Shown in pieces: positions 1-5,523 of a stretch of DNA of 5,523 bases. Position 1 is the first letter of the stretch; every line of letters begins with the position of its first letter. The notes beneath the pieces are model-generated. The model ran no database searches, was not told the DNA's origin, and was given only the letters and a program-made list of their open reading frames with translations. The position numbers and the translations under genes are program-made. Origin of the DNA: an uncultured Ruminococcus sp. (lineage in GTDB: Bacteria; Bacillota; Clostridia; Oscillospirales; Ruminococcaceae); assembly GCA_947175975.1 (NCBI GenBank), contig CAMWOX010000116.1, positions 1 through 5,523 on the forward strand, read 5' to 3'.

Positions 1-557
1 CCGGCAGAAAACATGGATTCCAGTCCTTCAATTTTCGGAAATGTTCCCAGCTCATCTGTATAAAACATGACACGGTTGGGGAGTGTACCGCCGTGTTCAT
101 CAGCGATAACGAGAATCTCTCTGTATAGCTGCTGAATCAGGAGCGATACCATAAAATATTTGGAATAATCTTCTTCCGGTAAAACAAGGAATACTGCCGA
201 TTTTTCATTACAGAACTTCTCAGCATCTATCGCCGTACCGAAGCACAGAATCTGTTCAAGTTCGCTGTCGAGAAAGCTGTTCAGTCTGGACAGGGCTGTA
301 CTCAGCACTGACATCATGGCTTGATCGGAAGTATTCAAAGCCGCACCGGCAAGCCATTTTGCTTTGTGGTCGCCCGGCAGTTTTTCCATCAGGGAAGTGA
401 AATACATCGGCGGTTTGTCTTTCGGAGCTTTTGGCTGTGGCTTGGCAGTCAAGTCCTGAATCAGCTTGAACACGGACACAATATGCCTTTCGTTTTTGTC
501 GCCGAATTCAGCCAGGAGCAGAATCACTGAGGCAAGCAGACCTTCCGCAGAATCGTA
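1..557 (-). CDS. virD4: VirD4/TraG-family coupling protein, exon 2 (partial at window edge)
   Basis: I translated the minus strand from 557 to base 1. It is open for 185 codons and starts YDSAEGLLASVILLLAEFG, which continues the family sequence after NAFF in exon 1. Recognisable family stretches follow: RHIVSVFKLIQDL (exon residues 24-36), a lysine/proline-rich linker (about 39-50), HKAKWLAGAALNTSDQAM (64-81), SAVFLVLPEEDYSKYFMV (120-137) and the Walker B motif RVMFYTDELGTFPK, with D168-E169 of the exon equal to about 392-393 of the spliced protein. No start codon or ribosome site is expected here because this is a spliced exon. A standard gene finder would miss it or call it a truncated fragment. 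Roughly the last third of the protein, at about 600 residues for the family, should lie beyond base 1. There is no frameshift or stop, so the gene appears functional once spliced. Confidence 0.9.
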
Positions 558-586
558 ATGAGGTAAGCGCCAAAGCACTCCCTCCC
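558..586 (-). ncRNA. Group II intron domain VI with bulged branch-point A
   Basis: GAGG/CCTC and GAGTGC/GCGCTT pair around a TTTG loop and leave a single unpaired A at 564. This A is seven bases from the 3' splice site, the usual branch-point distance for lariat formation. The intron ends in AT, which fits the AY rule. Confidence 0.85.
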
Positions 587-620
587 GAACCGTACTTACA
601 CCTCTCGGCGTATACGGCTC
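587..620 (-). ncRNA. Group II intron domain V (catalytic hairpin)
   Basis: This 34-nt hairpin on the minus strand has a lower stem GAGCCGTA with TACGGTTC (8 bp with one G-U), a two-base AG bulge, an upper stem TACGCC with GGTGTA, and a GAGA tetraloop. The AGC catalytic triad sits in the lower stem. It fits the domain V consensus at every diagnostic position, so the ribozyme core looks functional. Confidence 0.93.
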
Positions 621-636
621 TCCATTAATTCAACTC

Positions 637-2433
637 TCATTTCATTCTGCAAATATAGTCAAAGCAATCCTTACAAACCGCAATGGATTTGCGGCGTTTT
701 TTCATCATAATCTGCTCCCATTCAAAATTGCCGTTCAGCTCTTTGAGCGTACGGACGTGGTGCATGATGATTTTCTTGCCCTGACAATTGCAGAGTTCAC
801 ATCTTCCTGTATGCAGACGGAGCGCCAATTGATTCGGACGCTCATATTGCCTGTATGCAGGTGTTGTGTCAATATCCAATGTTGTCTGCTTTCTCCGTCT
901 GAACCCGCTGTGATGGAATTCGCAGTATTTCCGACCACTTTTCGTATCATAGGGAACGGTGAAAACATCGTTTTTCTTATACTTATCAATGACTTTGCCC
1001 ATCGTTGTCCGGTATTTTCCGGCAAATGTCTTGTACATACTGTATTCCATGATATACCCAAATTTATTGAGTACCGAAACATTGTTCGCCATACAGTAAT
1101 AGTTGTACATTCCCCTGATTTCAGCATTGTATCTGCTGATAATACTGATGTCCGGCAAATTGATAAGTCTGCCTCTGTGCAGCGGTTTCCAGATTTCTTT
1201 ACCTTTTTTATCCCGTACAATTTTCATTGTCCGATATTCCAGTAGCTTTCCAACCCATTTTTCTTTTGGGACGTACAGCATAATACGACCGTTAAACTCA
1301 CGCTTCAGGACACCATTTTTGTCCCTCTTTACGCTCTGACTTCTGGAGACAGTAATGTCATATCCCAGAAAACGTGCAAATTTGGATGTGTGCGTAATTT
1401 TTGTCTTTGTCTCTGACAGTGTGAGCTTCAGTTTTTCTGCAAGGAAAATACGAATGTCCTCCTTGATTTGTTCAGCATCCTTTTTGCTTCCGATTACTCC
1501 GATGATAAAATCATCTGCGTATCTGCAATACTGGATTCGCTTAAACCCGCTGTCTAATGCAGAATAGTATGGAGTTTTCAGATATTTCCAGCGCATTTCT
1601 TTCAGCTCTTTGCTACTGAATCCGCCATTTTTGCATGCCTTGAAATAATCGCCCTGCTGTTTCAGATAATCAGGATTAATTTTTCTGTTTTTGGAAACGC
1701 CAGTATCAAATGTCGCCTTGTATTCTTCGATATACTCATCGAGCATATCTAGATAAATGTTTGCAAGTATCGGGCTTACCCCGCTACCCTGCGGCGTTCC
1801 GGAGTAGGTGCAGTGATAATTCCATTGTTCCATATATCCAGCTTTCAAAAACTTCCAGATGAGTGCAATAAAATACTCGTCATCGATTCGTTTCCGCAGT
1901 GCAGATATGAGCACATGATGGTCGAAGCAATCAAAGCATGCTTTTATATCACCCTCAATAAACCATTTTGCGCCTTTGAAATTGATGTCAATATGCTTTA
2001 ATGCCGTGTGACAGCTTCGCTTCGGTCTGAATCCGTGAGAATTATTTGAGAAATTTCCCTCCCAGATACTTTCTAGTATCATTCTCACGACCTCCTGCAC
2101 GAGCTTGTCATCTGCTGAGGGAATCCCCAGAGGGCGCATTTTGGTGCTGTTTTTCTTTGCGATATACTCGCGTCTTGCGGGATTTGGCTGGTAGCTGTGG
2201 TCACGGAGCTTGGCTATGATGTCATTGATTCTGTCCATGCTCATACCGTCTATTGTTTTTCTGTCTGTTCCCGCTGTCATACTGCCTTGATTTTTGCTGA
2301 TGTTCTTGTATGCCAGCAGATAAAAATCCGGGTTGTAAAGATTTCTGTACAGTCTTTGAAACCGATAAGATTTGTCCTTTGATTTCTCACTGAGAGTTTT
2401 TAATATTTCTGTTGGATTTCGCAACGTCTCCAC
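637..2433 (-). CDS. ltrA: Group II intron-encoded reverse transcriptase/maturase with HNH endonuclease (LtrA-like)
   Basis: A 598-residue multifunctional protein that folds the intron RNA for splicing, nicks the target DNA and copies the intron into cDNA. Reverse transcriptase motifs in order: RPLGIPSADDKLVQ (100-113), HGFRPKRSCHTAL (133-145), WFIEGDIKACFD (157-168, catalytic D162), SGTPQGSGVSPILANIYL (211-228), YADD (305-308, catalytic D307-D308) and ARFLGYDI (353-360). The maturase (X) domain spans about 380-480 (for example IRGMYNYYCMANN). A basic DNA-binding stretch follows, then an HNH/zinc module with C545, C548, H558-H559, C587 and C590. All key residues are present, and length and motif order match LtrA of Ll.LtrB (599 aa as recalled), so it is probably active. 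It starts at GTG with AGGAAGG close upstream; a TTG nine bases downstream is an alternative start. It ends 16 bases before domain V. Confidence 0.95.
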   Translation of the reverse strand: METLRNPTEILKTLSEKSKDKSYRFQRLYRNLYNPDFYLLAYKNISKNQGSMTAGTDRKTIDGMSMDRINDIIAKLRDHSYQPNPARREYIAKKNSTKMRPLGIPSADDKLVQEVVRMILESIWEGNFSNNSHGFRPKRSCHTALKHIDINFKGAKWFIEGDIKACFDCFDHHVLISALRKRIDDEYFIALIWKFLKAGYMEQWNYHCTYSGTPQGSGVSPILANIYLDMLDEYIEEYKATFDTGVSKNRKINPDYLKQQGDYFKACKNGGFSSKELKEMRWKYLKTPYYSALDSGFKRIQYCRYADDFIIGVIGSKKDAEQIKEDIRIFLAEKLKLTLSETKTKITHTSKFARFLGYDITVSRSQSVKRDKNGVLKREFNGRIMLYVPKEKWVGKLLEYRTMKIVRDKKGKEIWKPLHRGRLINLPDISIISRYNAEIRGMYNYYCMANNVSVLNKFGYIMEYSMYKTFAGKYRTTMGKVIDKYKKNDVFTVPYDTKSGRKYCEFHHSGFRRRKQTTLDIDTTPAYRQYERPNQLALRLHTGRCELCNCQGKKIIMHHVRTLKELNGNFEWEQIMMKKRRKSIAVCKDCFDYICRMK

Positions 2434-2456
2434 GTCCTTCCTGAAAAAAATATTAA
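2400..2456 (-). promoter_or_regulatory. Hairpin around the maturase start: candidate domain IVa control element
   Basis: A perfect 9-base inverted repeat, TTAATATTT (2448-2456 on the minus strand) and AAATATTAA (2400-2408), encloses 39 bases. These hold the ribosome site AGGAAGG (about 2436-2442) and the GTG start (2431-2433). A smaller ACGT-GGAG-ACGT repeat sits on the start codon itself. In Ll.LtrB, domain IVa is a stem-loop that carries the ribosome site and start of LtrA, is the high-affinity LtrA binding site, and lets LtrA repress its own translation. By position and content this looks like the counterpart. The fold is my reading and was not computed. Confidence 0.5.
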
Positions 2457-3024
2457 CGAATTAACTGCTTCCCTTCGCCATGTATGTGGTATTGCCGCAC
2501 TCGGACTACTACGGAAGCTCTGTTTCCATGCCAGATGAATCTGGTTTAGGAAATCCCCGTTTAGACTTGTATGGATAAGCGTTTTGTGTTCTCGGATATG
2601 ACGTTCATCATTTTCCGCTTCCTGCGGCTGACTCCGGCAGTTGTACCGCATGGACAGCAGTTTTCCTATCTGCATCCATCCTGCCGGGATGACAATTATA
2701 GCTATCGTATGTCATGAACAACGCTAAGTTCAGTCTCTGACTGTCATTCAAGCAATTCAGCCTTTATCCTTATACACAAATTTTTATCTTGACACTGTTC
2801 GTTGATTCGTAACGTCAGCGCATAGTCGCAGTCCTGATAGCTGGGCTGACTTGTGCCTTTCCTGACATGCTACACTCCCTGTCCGGTTTCCCTTTCAGAT
2901 AAGTCAGGTGATAATAAGCTACGGATAATCCGTTTTGATACATTTACTTACTGCTTGCTCAAGGCAGCATCCAATACAAACCCGCGCAGTCTCCGCTCAG
3001 CCGGAGTGCTGCTTACGGGCGCAC
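2434..3024 (-). ncRNA. Group II intron RNA domains I-IV, 5' part (no separate gene)
   Basis: This 591-base stretch upstream of the maturase gene is structural ribozyme RNA rather than protein-coding sequence. The start GTGCGCCC is the IIA 5' end. At 2472-2511 the minus strand has GTAGTAGTCCGAG, then ACATGGCGAAGGG, which closely parallels the domain III region of Ll.LtrB as I recall it. A run of five A residues at 2781-2785 (intron nt about 240-244) is a tentative EBS1 against the U-rich exon end. CGTT at about 2811-2814 could pair with AACG in the exon as EBS2. The 91-codon open frame ending at 2400 lies in this region. It lacks a ribosome site and family resemblance, so I treat it as chance. 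Confidence 0.85.
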
Positions 3025-3030
3025 AAAAAA
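3019..3030 (-). other. 5' splice junction / intron target site in virD4
   Basis: The exon ends AACGCATTTTTT and the intron starts GTGCGC. In the spliced or empty allele the junction would read GCATTTTTT then TACGATTC, which encodes A-F-F-Y-D. The six T residues at positions -6 to -1 would be IBS1. AACG at -12 to -9 could belong to IBS2. Confidence 0.8.
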
Positions 3031-3696
3031 TGCGTTCTGTCCATAGTTGCTACTATCACCGCCGCCGATATTGATGATGGTTTTTGCCGTAATTTTAGCG
3101 TATTTCTCAGCTTTCGCCTTTGCACTCAGGTTCGTCTTGTCGTTCAGATAGATGTCCATATATTTGTTCACAAGATGAAGAATGTTGTTTTCATCCGAAC
3201 GAGTTGGATTTCTCAGATCGATAATCGACACATTGTAACCGTAATACTTTTTGGCGATATTTCCGTAATTTCGAGCCACGTCTCCCTTTGTATCGGTATT
3301 CAGAAACGACATCCCGGAGGCACACGCAAATTCAATATTCGGATAAAGAAAATAGGCGGTCTTGCCAACTCCCGCTGCCCCAATTATCAAAGTATGAACA
3401 TCACCCTCATCTACGAGTGCAGTCGTATGTTTCTTTCCCCGACAGCCGATTATCGTGCCTTGCATCTGTGGCAGATTTTCTCCTTTCCGCCATTTCTTCG
3501 GCTCGTATGGCAGGAAAGTAAATGTGTGTGCGATTTCTTTTTTCTTTGCCCATCTTGCTGTGCCATGCTGTCCGTCACCAACTTTTTTCGCCTTGATTGT
3601 ACTCAGGCTGTGTTCGTCAAGCAGATGAGCTATCAGCATAAAACCCAGGAATAGGACTGTTACAATTCCGAGTGTCAGCATCTGTTTTTCATTCAA
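3025..3696 (-). CDS. virD4: VirD4/TraG-family type IV coupling protein, exon 1 (N-terminal 224 aa)
   Basis: The coupling protein is a membrane-anchored ATPase that passes the relaxase-DNA complex to the type IV secretion channel. From the TTG start this exon encodes 224 residues. A transmembrane helix lies at about 7-25 (LTLGIVTVLFLGFMLIAHLL). It is followed by the family signature HGTARWA (44-50), a Walker A loop GAAGVGKT (106-113), and NTDTKGD (133-139). The exon ends with GGGDSSNYGQNAFF. The open frame upstream of 3696 overlaps the primase gene and has no ribosome site, so it is not used. Translation past the exon adds only V-R-P before a TAA inside the intron, so an unspliced message yields a 227-residue product with Walker A but no Walker B. 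The exon ends exactly on a codon boundary (phase 0). Confidence 0.9.
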
Positions 3697-3703
3697 ATGA
3701 TCG

Positions 3704-3711
3704 CCTTCCTT
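3704..3711 (-). promoter_or_regulatory. Ribosome binding site AAGGAAGG for the TTG start of virD4
   Basis: AAGGAAGG ends seven bases before TTG (3694-3696). A nearby ATG at 3691-3693 plus one is out of frame and stops after five codons. The next in-frame ATG (3679-3681) has no ribosome site in front of it. This makes TTG the best-supported start. Confidence 0.65.
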
Positions 3712-3713
3712 CG

Positions 3714-5114
3714 CTAATGATAAGTAAGAAATTGGCTTTCTTCTGGTTCTTCTTCCTGCACAGGCAGGATTTCTTCTGTACACAGCCGGACAGCACTTTC
3801 CGCCAGTTCATAGAGCATTTTTGCTGTCCGCACGTCCAATTTTCTTGAACGTGTCCCCTGATACAGCATCGGCATGACTTGCCGAAAGTGATTGTCCATA
3901 GTCCGCCATTTTGCTGACGGATTCCCTTTGTCCGTGTATGGTCTGTATGAGCTGTCCATTTTTGCACAAAGTTGTTTGAAGCCAGCCGAATAGCCTGCTT
4001 TATGCAGAAAAAATGCGGAACCTGCCAGTGCAGATTCAGCCAGATTTCTGTATTCGTTTTTTTGATGAAATTCTTTCAGTATTGACGGCAAATTTTCAGG
4101 AGGGAAGCGATTTTCCTGCAAATCGCTGACAATGTGATGGTATACCTGTAATCTCCTGTGCGGAACAGCCGGAAGTGCCTGTTCTCCATGCATTGCCTTA
4201 AGAACCTCATTCCAGTCTTTCAAATCCGGCTGGATACAGGAAATTTTCTGATAACCATGTTCATGCAGAATATCCGTCAGCCGGTAAACCGCATCAATTC
4301 CGCCTTCATCATGATCGACACAAAGCACGATTTCCTGTAAATTCGGATGCGTCTCCAGAGCCTTGAGCATCGCATTTTCATACACACCATTCATGGCGAT
4401 ATAACTGTGTTTTTGCCAGTTTTGCGGATAGAGTGTCAGGAAACTGAGCATGTCAATCGGTGCTTCAAACACATACAATCGTTCAGAATTTCCGAAATGT
4501 GCAAAGCTGTATCTGGTGTCAGATCCTTCACACGTCATGCGGAAACTTCTGAACGTATTCGCTGAACGTTTGTGTGCCTGTCTTGGAATACCGTTCTCAT
4601 CCAGCCCCACAAACACGGCATTATGATACTGTGCATCTTCGTACAACGTGCGATTTTTGGCGAAATGATTCACAATTTCCGGTGCAATGAATCGCTTTTG
4701 AATCAGATAGGCATAGACCCTGTGCATGTTTTGATTCGGTTCTGGCAGATGAAAAAATTTTTTCGGTTCAGGCACAGCCTGTTTTGGCGGACTTCTGCGG
4801 TAATTGTCATGATAACTGTTGTTATACTCCGGCATGACAGTATAGCCAAGCAGTTCCTGTACTGCTTCAGGGAAACTCATTTCATAAAAATACATCATGA
4901 ATTTCACCGCACCACCGCCAATCTGGTTCTTATGGTCAAACCATTTAGAACCGCTGATGGTGATACTGTCATGCTTGCCCGATTCATCATGATAAATCAA
5001 TTGATATTCTTTTCCGGCAAGTTTGAGTGTTTCACCACGCATTTGCAGAAATGACGCTAAATCCGTGTTATTTGCCTGCTGTTTTTGTTCTTCTGTGAAT
5101 GGAATAAACTGCAT
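3714..5114 (-). CDS. DUF3991/Toprim primase-like protein of the conjugative element
   Basis: A 466-residue protein counted from the favoured second ATG (468 from the first). Residues about 15-95 resemble the DnaG-type CHC2 zinc-finger region in layout (YHDESGKHDSITI, then KWFDHKNQIGGGAVKFMMYF, then SFPEAVQELL), but the zinc-binding cysteines are missing. Residues about 120-190 match the DUF3991 pattern as recalled (YLIQKRFIAPEIVNHF, then LYEDAQYHNAVFVGLDENG). A Toprim-like core follows: E217 in LYVFEAPID, D267 and D269 in CVDHDEGG, then a DLKDWNE motif near 297-303. Toprim acidic residues bind metal in primases and topoisomerases. The last 140 or so residues are charged and probably helical, with an acidic tail, and I cannot assign them. 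In related elements this family usually sits next to virD4 and is thought to act in DNA replication or priming after transfer. That role is an inference, and activity without the zinc ligands is uncertain. The stop TAG precedes the virD4 start by 17 bases, so the two are probably co-transcribed and translationally coupled. Confidence 0.85.
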   Translation of the reverse strand: MQFIPFTEEQKQQANNTDLASFLQMRGETLKLAGKEYQLIYHDESGKHDSITISGSKWFDHKNQIGGGAVKFMMYFYEMSFPEAVQELLGYTVMPEYNNSYHDNYRRSPPKQAVPEPKKFFHLPEPNQNMHRVYAYLIQKRFIAPEIVNHFAKNRTLYEDAQYHNAVFVGLDENGIPRQAHKRSANTFRSFRMTCEGSDTRYSFAHFGNSERLYVFEAPIDMLSFLTLYPQNWQKHSYIAMNGVYENAMLKALETHPNLQEIVLCVDHDEGGIDAVYRLTDILHEHGYQKISCIQPDLKDWNEVLKAMHGEQALPAVPHRRLQVYHHIVSDLQENRFPPENLPSILKEFHQKNEYRNLAESALAGSAFFLHKAGYSAGFKQLCAKMDSSYRPYTDKGNPSAKWRTMDNHFRQVMPMLYQGTRSRKLDVRTAKMLYELAESAVRLCTEEILPVQEEEPEESQFLTYH

Positions 5115-5120
5115 TTTCAT

Positions 5121-5127
5121 CCCCCTT
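5121..5127 (-). promoter_or_regulatory. Ribosome binding site AAGGGGG that decides the primase start
   Basis: AAGGGGG directly abuts a first in-frame ATG (5118-5120), which leaves no spacer. It sits six bases from the second in-frame ATG (5112-5114). Initiation at the second ATG is therefore favoured. The site lies just after the terminator hairpin. Confidence 0.65.
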
Positions 5128-5131
5128 AACG

Positions 5132-5164
5132 CAGAAAAATCCGCCTGTTCAGACGGATTTTCTG
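5132..5164 (-). terminator. Strong intrinsic terminator between the small gene and the primase-like gene
   Basis: On the minus strand CAGAAAATCCGTCT, loop GAAC, AGGCGGATTTTTCTG forms a stem of about 14 base pairs with one extra T on the 3' arm. The GC-rich core is flanked by an A tract on one side and TTTTT on the other, the usual form of a terminator that can work in both directions. It starts about 19 bases after the small gene's stop and ends only five bases before the ribosome site of the next gene. It could therefore act as a partial terminator or attenuator inside a longer operon. Confidence 0.8.
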
Positions 5165-5183
5165 TGTCATATTTGATTTTTCA

Positions 5184-5447
5184 TCATGCATTGTGCTTGA
5201 TACGGTCTGCGACTTCTTCTCTCTTGGCATCATTGAATCTGTCCAGTGTGCCGACCAGATAACCTGTGATTCTGCGGATTCTGTCAAAGGGGATTACATC
5301 ATAATTGTACGAAATATCGACAAATTCGCCGTCAATTTTGAATGTAATACTTTTGAAGATACGCTCCGGATATTTTTCTTTCAGCATTCTGACATACTGG
5401 TCTGCCTCAGCCTGCGACATTTCACCGCCAATGATATTGTAGCTCAT
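5184..5447 (-). CDS. Small protein (87 aa) with an NrdD glycyl-radical-loop-like C-terminus
   Basis: Seen: an 87-residue, cysteine-free protein with a strong ribosome site, its own promoter and a terminator 19 bases after its TGA stop. Residues about 10-30 look helical and 32-48 look like a beta hairpin (SITFKIDGEFVDISYNY). Residues 57-85 carry R58-x-x-G62-Y-L, then FND (71-73), then KREEVADRIKH (75-85). Known, recalled from memory: the C-terminus of class III anaerobic ribonucleotide reductase NrdD has the same order, RRVCGYLG...FNAGKQEEV..RVKH, and the Gly of that RVCGY motif carries the catalytic radical. Full-length NrdD is about 700 residues with essential cysteines and a zinc site, all absent here, so this is not a working reductase by itself. 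Small proteins like this in Firmicutes elements are often auto-named as anaerobic ribonucleoside-triphosphate reductase, which is probably misleading. The role is unknown: it may be a recruited loop fold, a GrcA-like spare radical subunit, or a regulator of the element. Confidence 0.8.
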   Translation of the reverse strand: MSYNIIGGEMSQAEADQYVRMLKEKYPERIFKSITFKIDGEFVDISYNYDVIPFDRIRRITGYLVGTLDRFNDAKREEVADRIKHNA

Positions 5448-5454
5448 GTTCTCA

Positions 5455-5459
5455 CCTCC
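5455..5459 (-). promoter_or_regulatory. Ribosome binding site GGAGG of the small gene
   Basis: GGAGG lies seven bases upstream of the ATG at 5445-5447, an optimal Shine-Dalgarno arrangement. It fixes the start of the 87-residue protein against the internal Met10. Confidence 0.85.
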
Positions 5460-5467
5460 ACCATGTT

Positions 5468-5496
5468 AGCATAGCACATTTTCGTGCAGATGTCAA
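5468..5496 (-). promoter_or_regulatory. Sigma-70-type promoter for the small NrdD-loop gene
   Basis: On the minus strand a perfect -35 box TTGACA (5491-5496) is followed by exactly 17 bases and a -10 box TATGCT (5468-5473, four of six consensus bases). The predicted start of transcription is near 5461-5462. That leaves a leader of only about 15 bases before the ATG at 5447, which still holds the ribosome site. The position directly upstream of the first gene of the visible transcription unit supports a real promoter. The transcript may also feed the genes beyond the terminator at 5132-5164. No clear operator repeat was seen. Confidence 0.8.
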
Positions 5497-5523
5497 TCCG
5501 GTAATTCCAGCAATTGCCTGTAT

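Larger units (their letters stand above)
558..3024 (-). mobile_element. Complete group II intron (IIA, Ll.LtrB/mitochondrial-like type) inside virD4
   Basis: The 2467-nt element lies in the same orientation as virD4. Its 5' end reads GTGCGCCCG (consensus GUGYG; first base at 3024). Its 3' end reads CCTCAT (last base at 558, consensus AY). Both boundaries are set independently by the intron consensus and by restoration of the virD4 frame: GCATTTTTT joined to TACGATTCTGCG. It holds RNA domains I-IV, a full reverse transcriptase/maturase/endonuclease gene, domain V and domain VI. Length and the 5' octamer GTGCGCCC match the Lactococcus Ll.LtrB intron as recalled. All parts are intact, so it is probably able to splice and to retrohome into empty virD4 alleles. 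The 5' exon ends in six T residues, an unusual IBS1. Confidence 0.93.

Noticed and set aside
321..530. 69-codon plus-strand open frame in the left region
   Set aside because: It is the shadow of virD4 exon 2, which reads through conserved coupling-protein sequence on the minus strand.
607..620. Palindrome around CGTATACG as a possible operator
   Set aside because: It is fully explained as part of the domain V hairpin of the intron.
735..1220. 161-codon minus-strand frame inside the maturase gene (and the 757-1245 plus-strand frame)
   Set aside because: Both overlap the maturase and HNH coding sequence, which is conserved and intact in its own frame.
2400..2675. 91-codon minus-strand open frame just upstream of the maturase gene
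   Set aside because: It lies in the structural RNA of the intron, crosses the domain III motif, overlaps the maturase start in another frame, and lacks a ribosome site and any family resemblance.
2935..3654. 239-codon plus-strand open frame
   Set aside because: It is antisense to virD4 exon 1 and the intron 5' end. It has low-complexity, cysteine-rich composition and no ribosome site, whereas the minus strand has clear conserved motifs.
3013..3783. Longer virD4 N-terminus starting at an ATG inside the primase gene
   Set aside because: The extra 29 residues overlap the end of the primase gene, are arginine-rich and unlike the family, and have no ribosome site. The TTG at 3696 fits better.
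4572..5054. 160-codon plus-strand open frame
   Set aside because: It is the reverse-complement shadow of the primase-like gene, which has recognisable domains and a good ribosome site.
5193..5474. 93-codon plus-strand open frame opposite the small gene
   Set aside because: It is antisense to a gene with a promoter, a strong ribosome site, a terminator and a recognisable motif. No initiation signal was seen for it.

Overview
The window looks like part of an integrative conjugative element (or related conjugative plasmid) from a low-to-medium GC Gram-positive bacterium, most likely a gut clostridium of the Ruminococcaceae/Lachnospiraceae kind. The basis is the gene set (a small protein with an NrdD-like motif, a DUF3991/Toprim primase-like protein, then a VirD4/TraG coupling ATPase), strong AGGAGG-type ribosome sites, and family resemblance recalled from memory. 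No database search was possible. All real genes are on the minus strand, so transcription runs from high to low coordinates.

Layout in transcription order. A sigma-70-type promoter (TTGACA-17-TATGCT, 5468-5496) drives a small gene (5184-5447). Its C-terminal half resembles the glycyl-radical loop of anaerobic ribonucleotide reductase NrdD. A strong hairpin terminator (5132-5164) follows, and immediately after it comes a primase-like gene (3714-5114) with no room for its own promoter. Seventeen bases further on, virD4 starts at a TTG codon (3696).

virD4 is split after codon 224 by a complete group II intron (558-3024, 2467 nt) of the Ll.LtrB / mitochondrial-like type (subgroup IIA), inserted in the sense orientation. 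The intron has a GUGCG 5' end, RNA domains I-IV (about 2434-3024), an intact LtrA-like reverse transcriptase/maturase/HNH endonuclease (637-2433), a textbook 34-nt domain V (587-620) and a domain VI with a bulged branch-point A (564). Removing it restores the virD4 frame exactly: ...NAFF joined to YDSAEGLL... The second exon (557 to 1) then runs open through the Walker B motif and off the left edge.

How it works together: VirD4 would couple the relaxosome to the conjugative channel, and the primase-like protein probably helps the transferred single strand become double-stranded. The intron makes coupling-protein synthesis depend on RNA splicing by its own maturase, because the unspliced message stops four codons into the intron. 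The points most worth a second look are the intron/virD4 arrangement, the small NrdD-loop protein, the terminator in the middle of the operon, and a hairpin that encloses the maturase gene's translation start.
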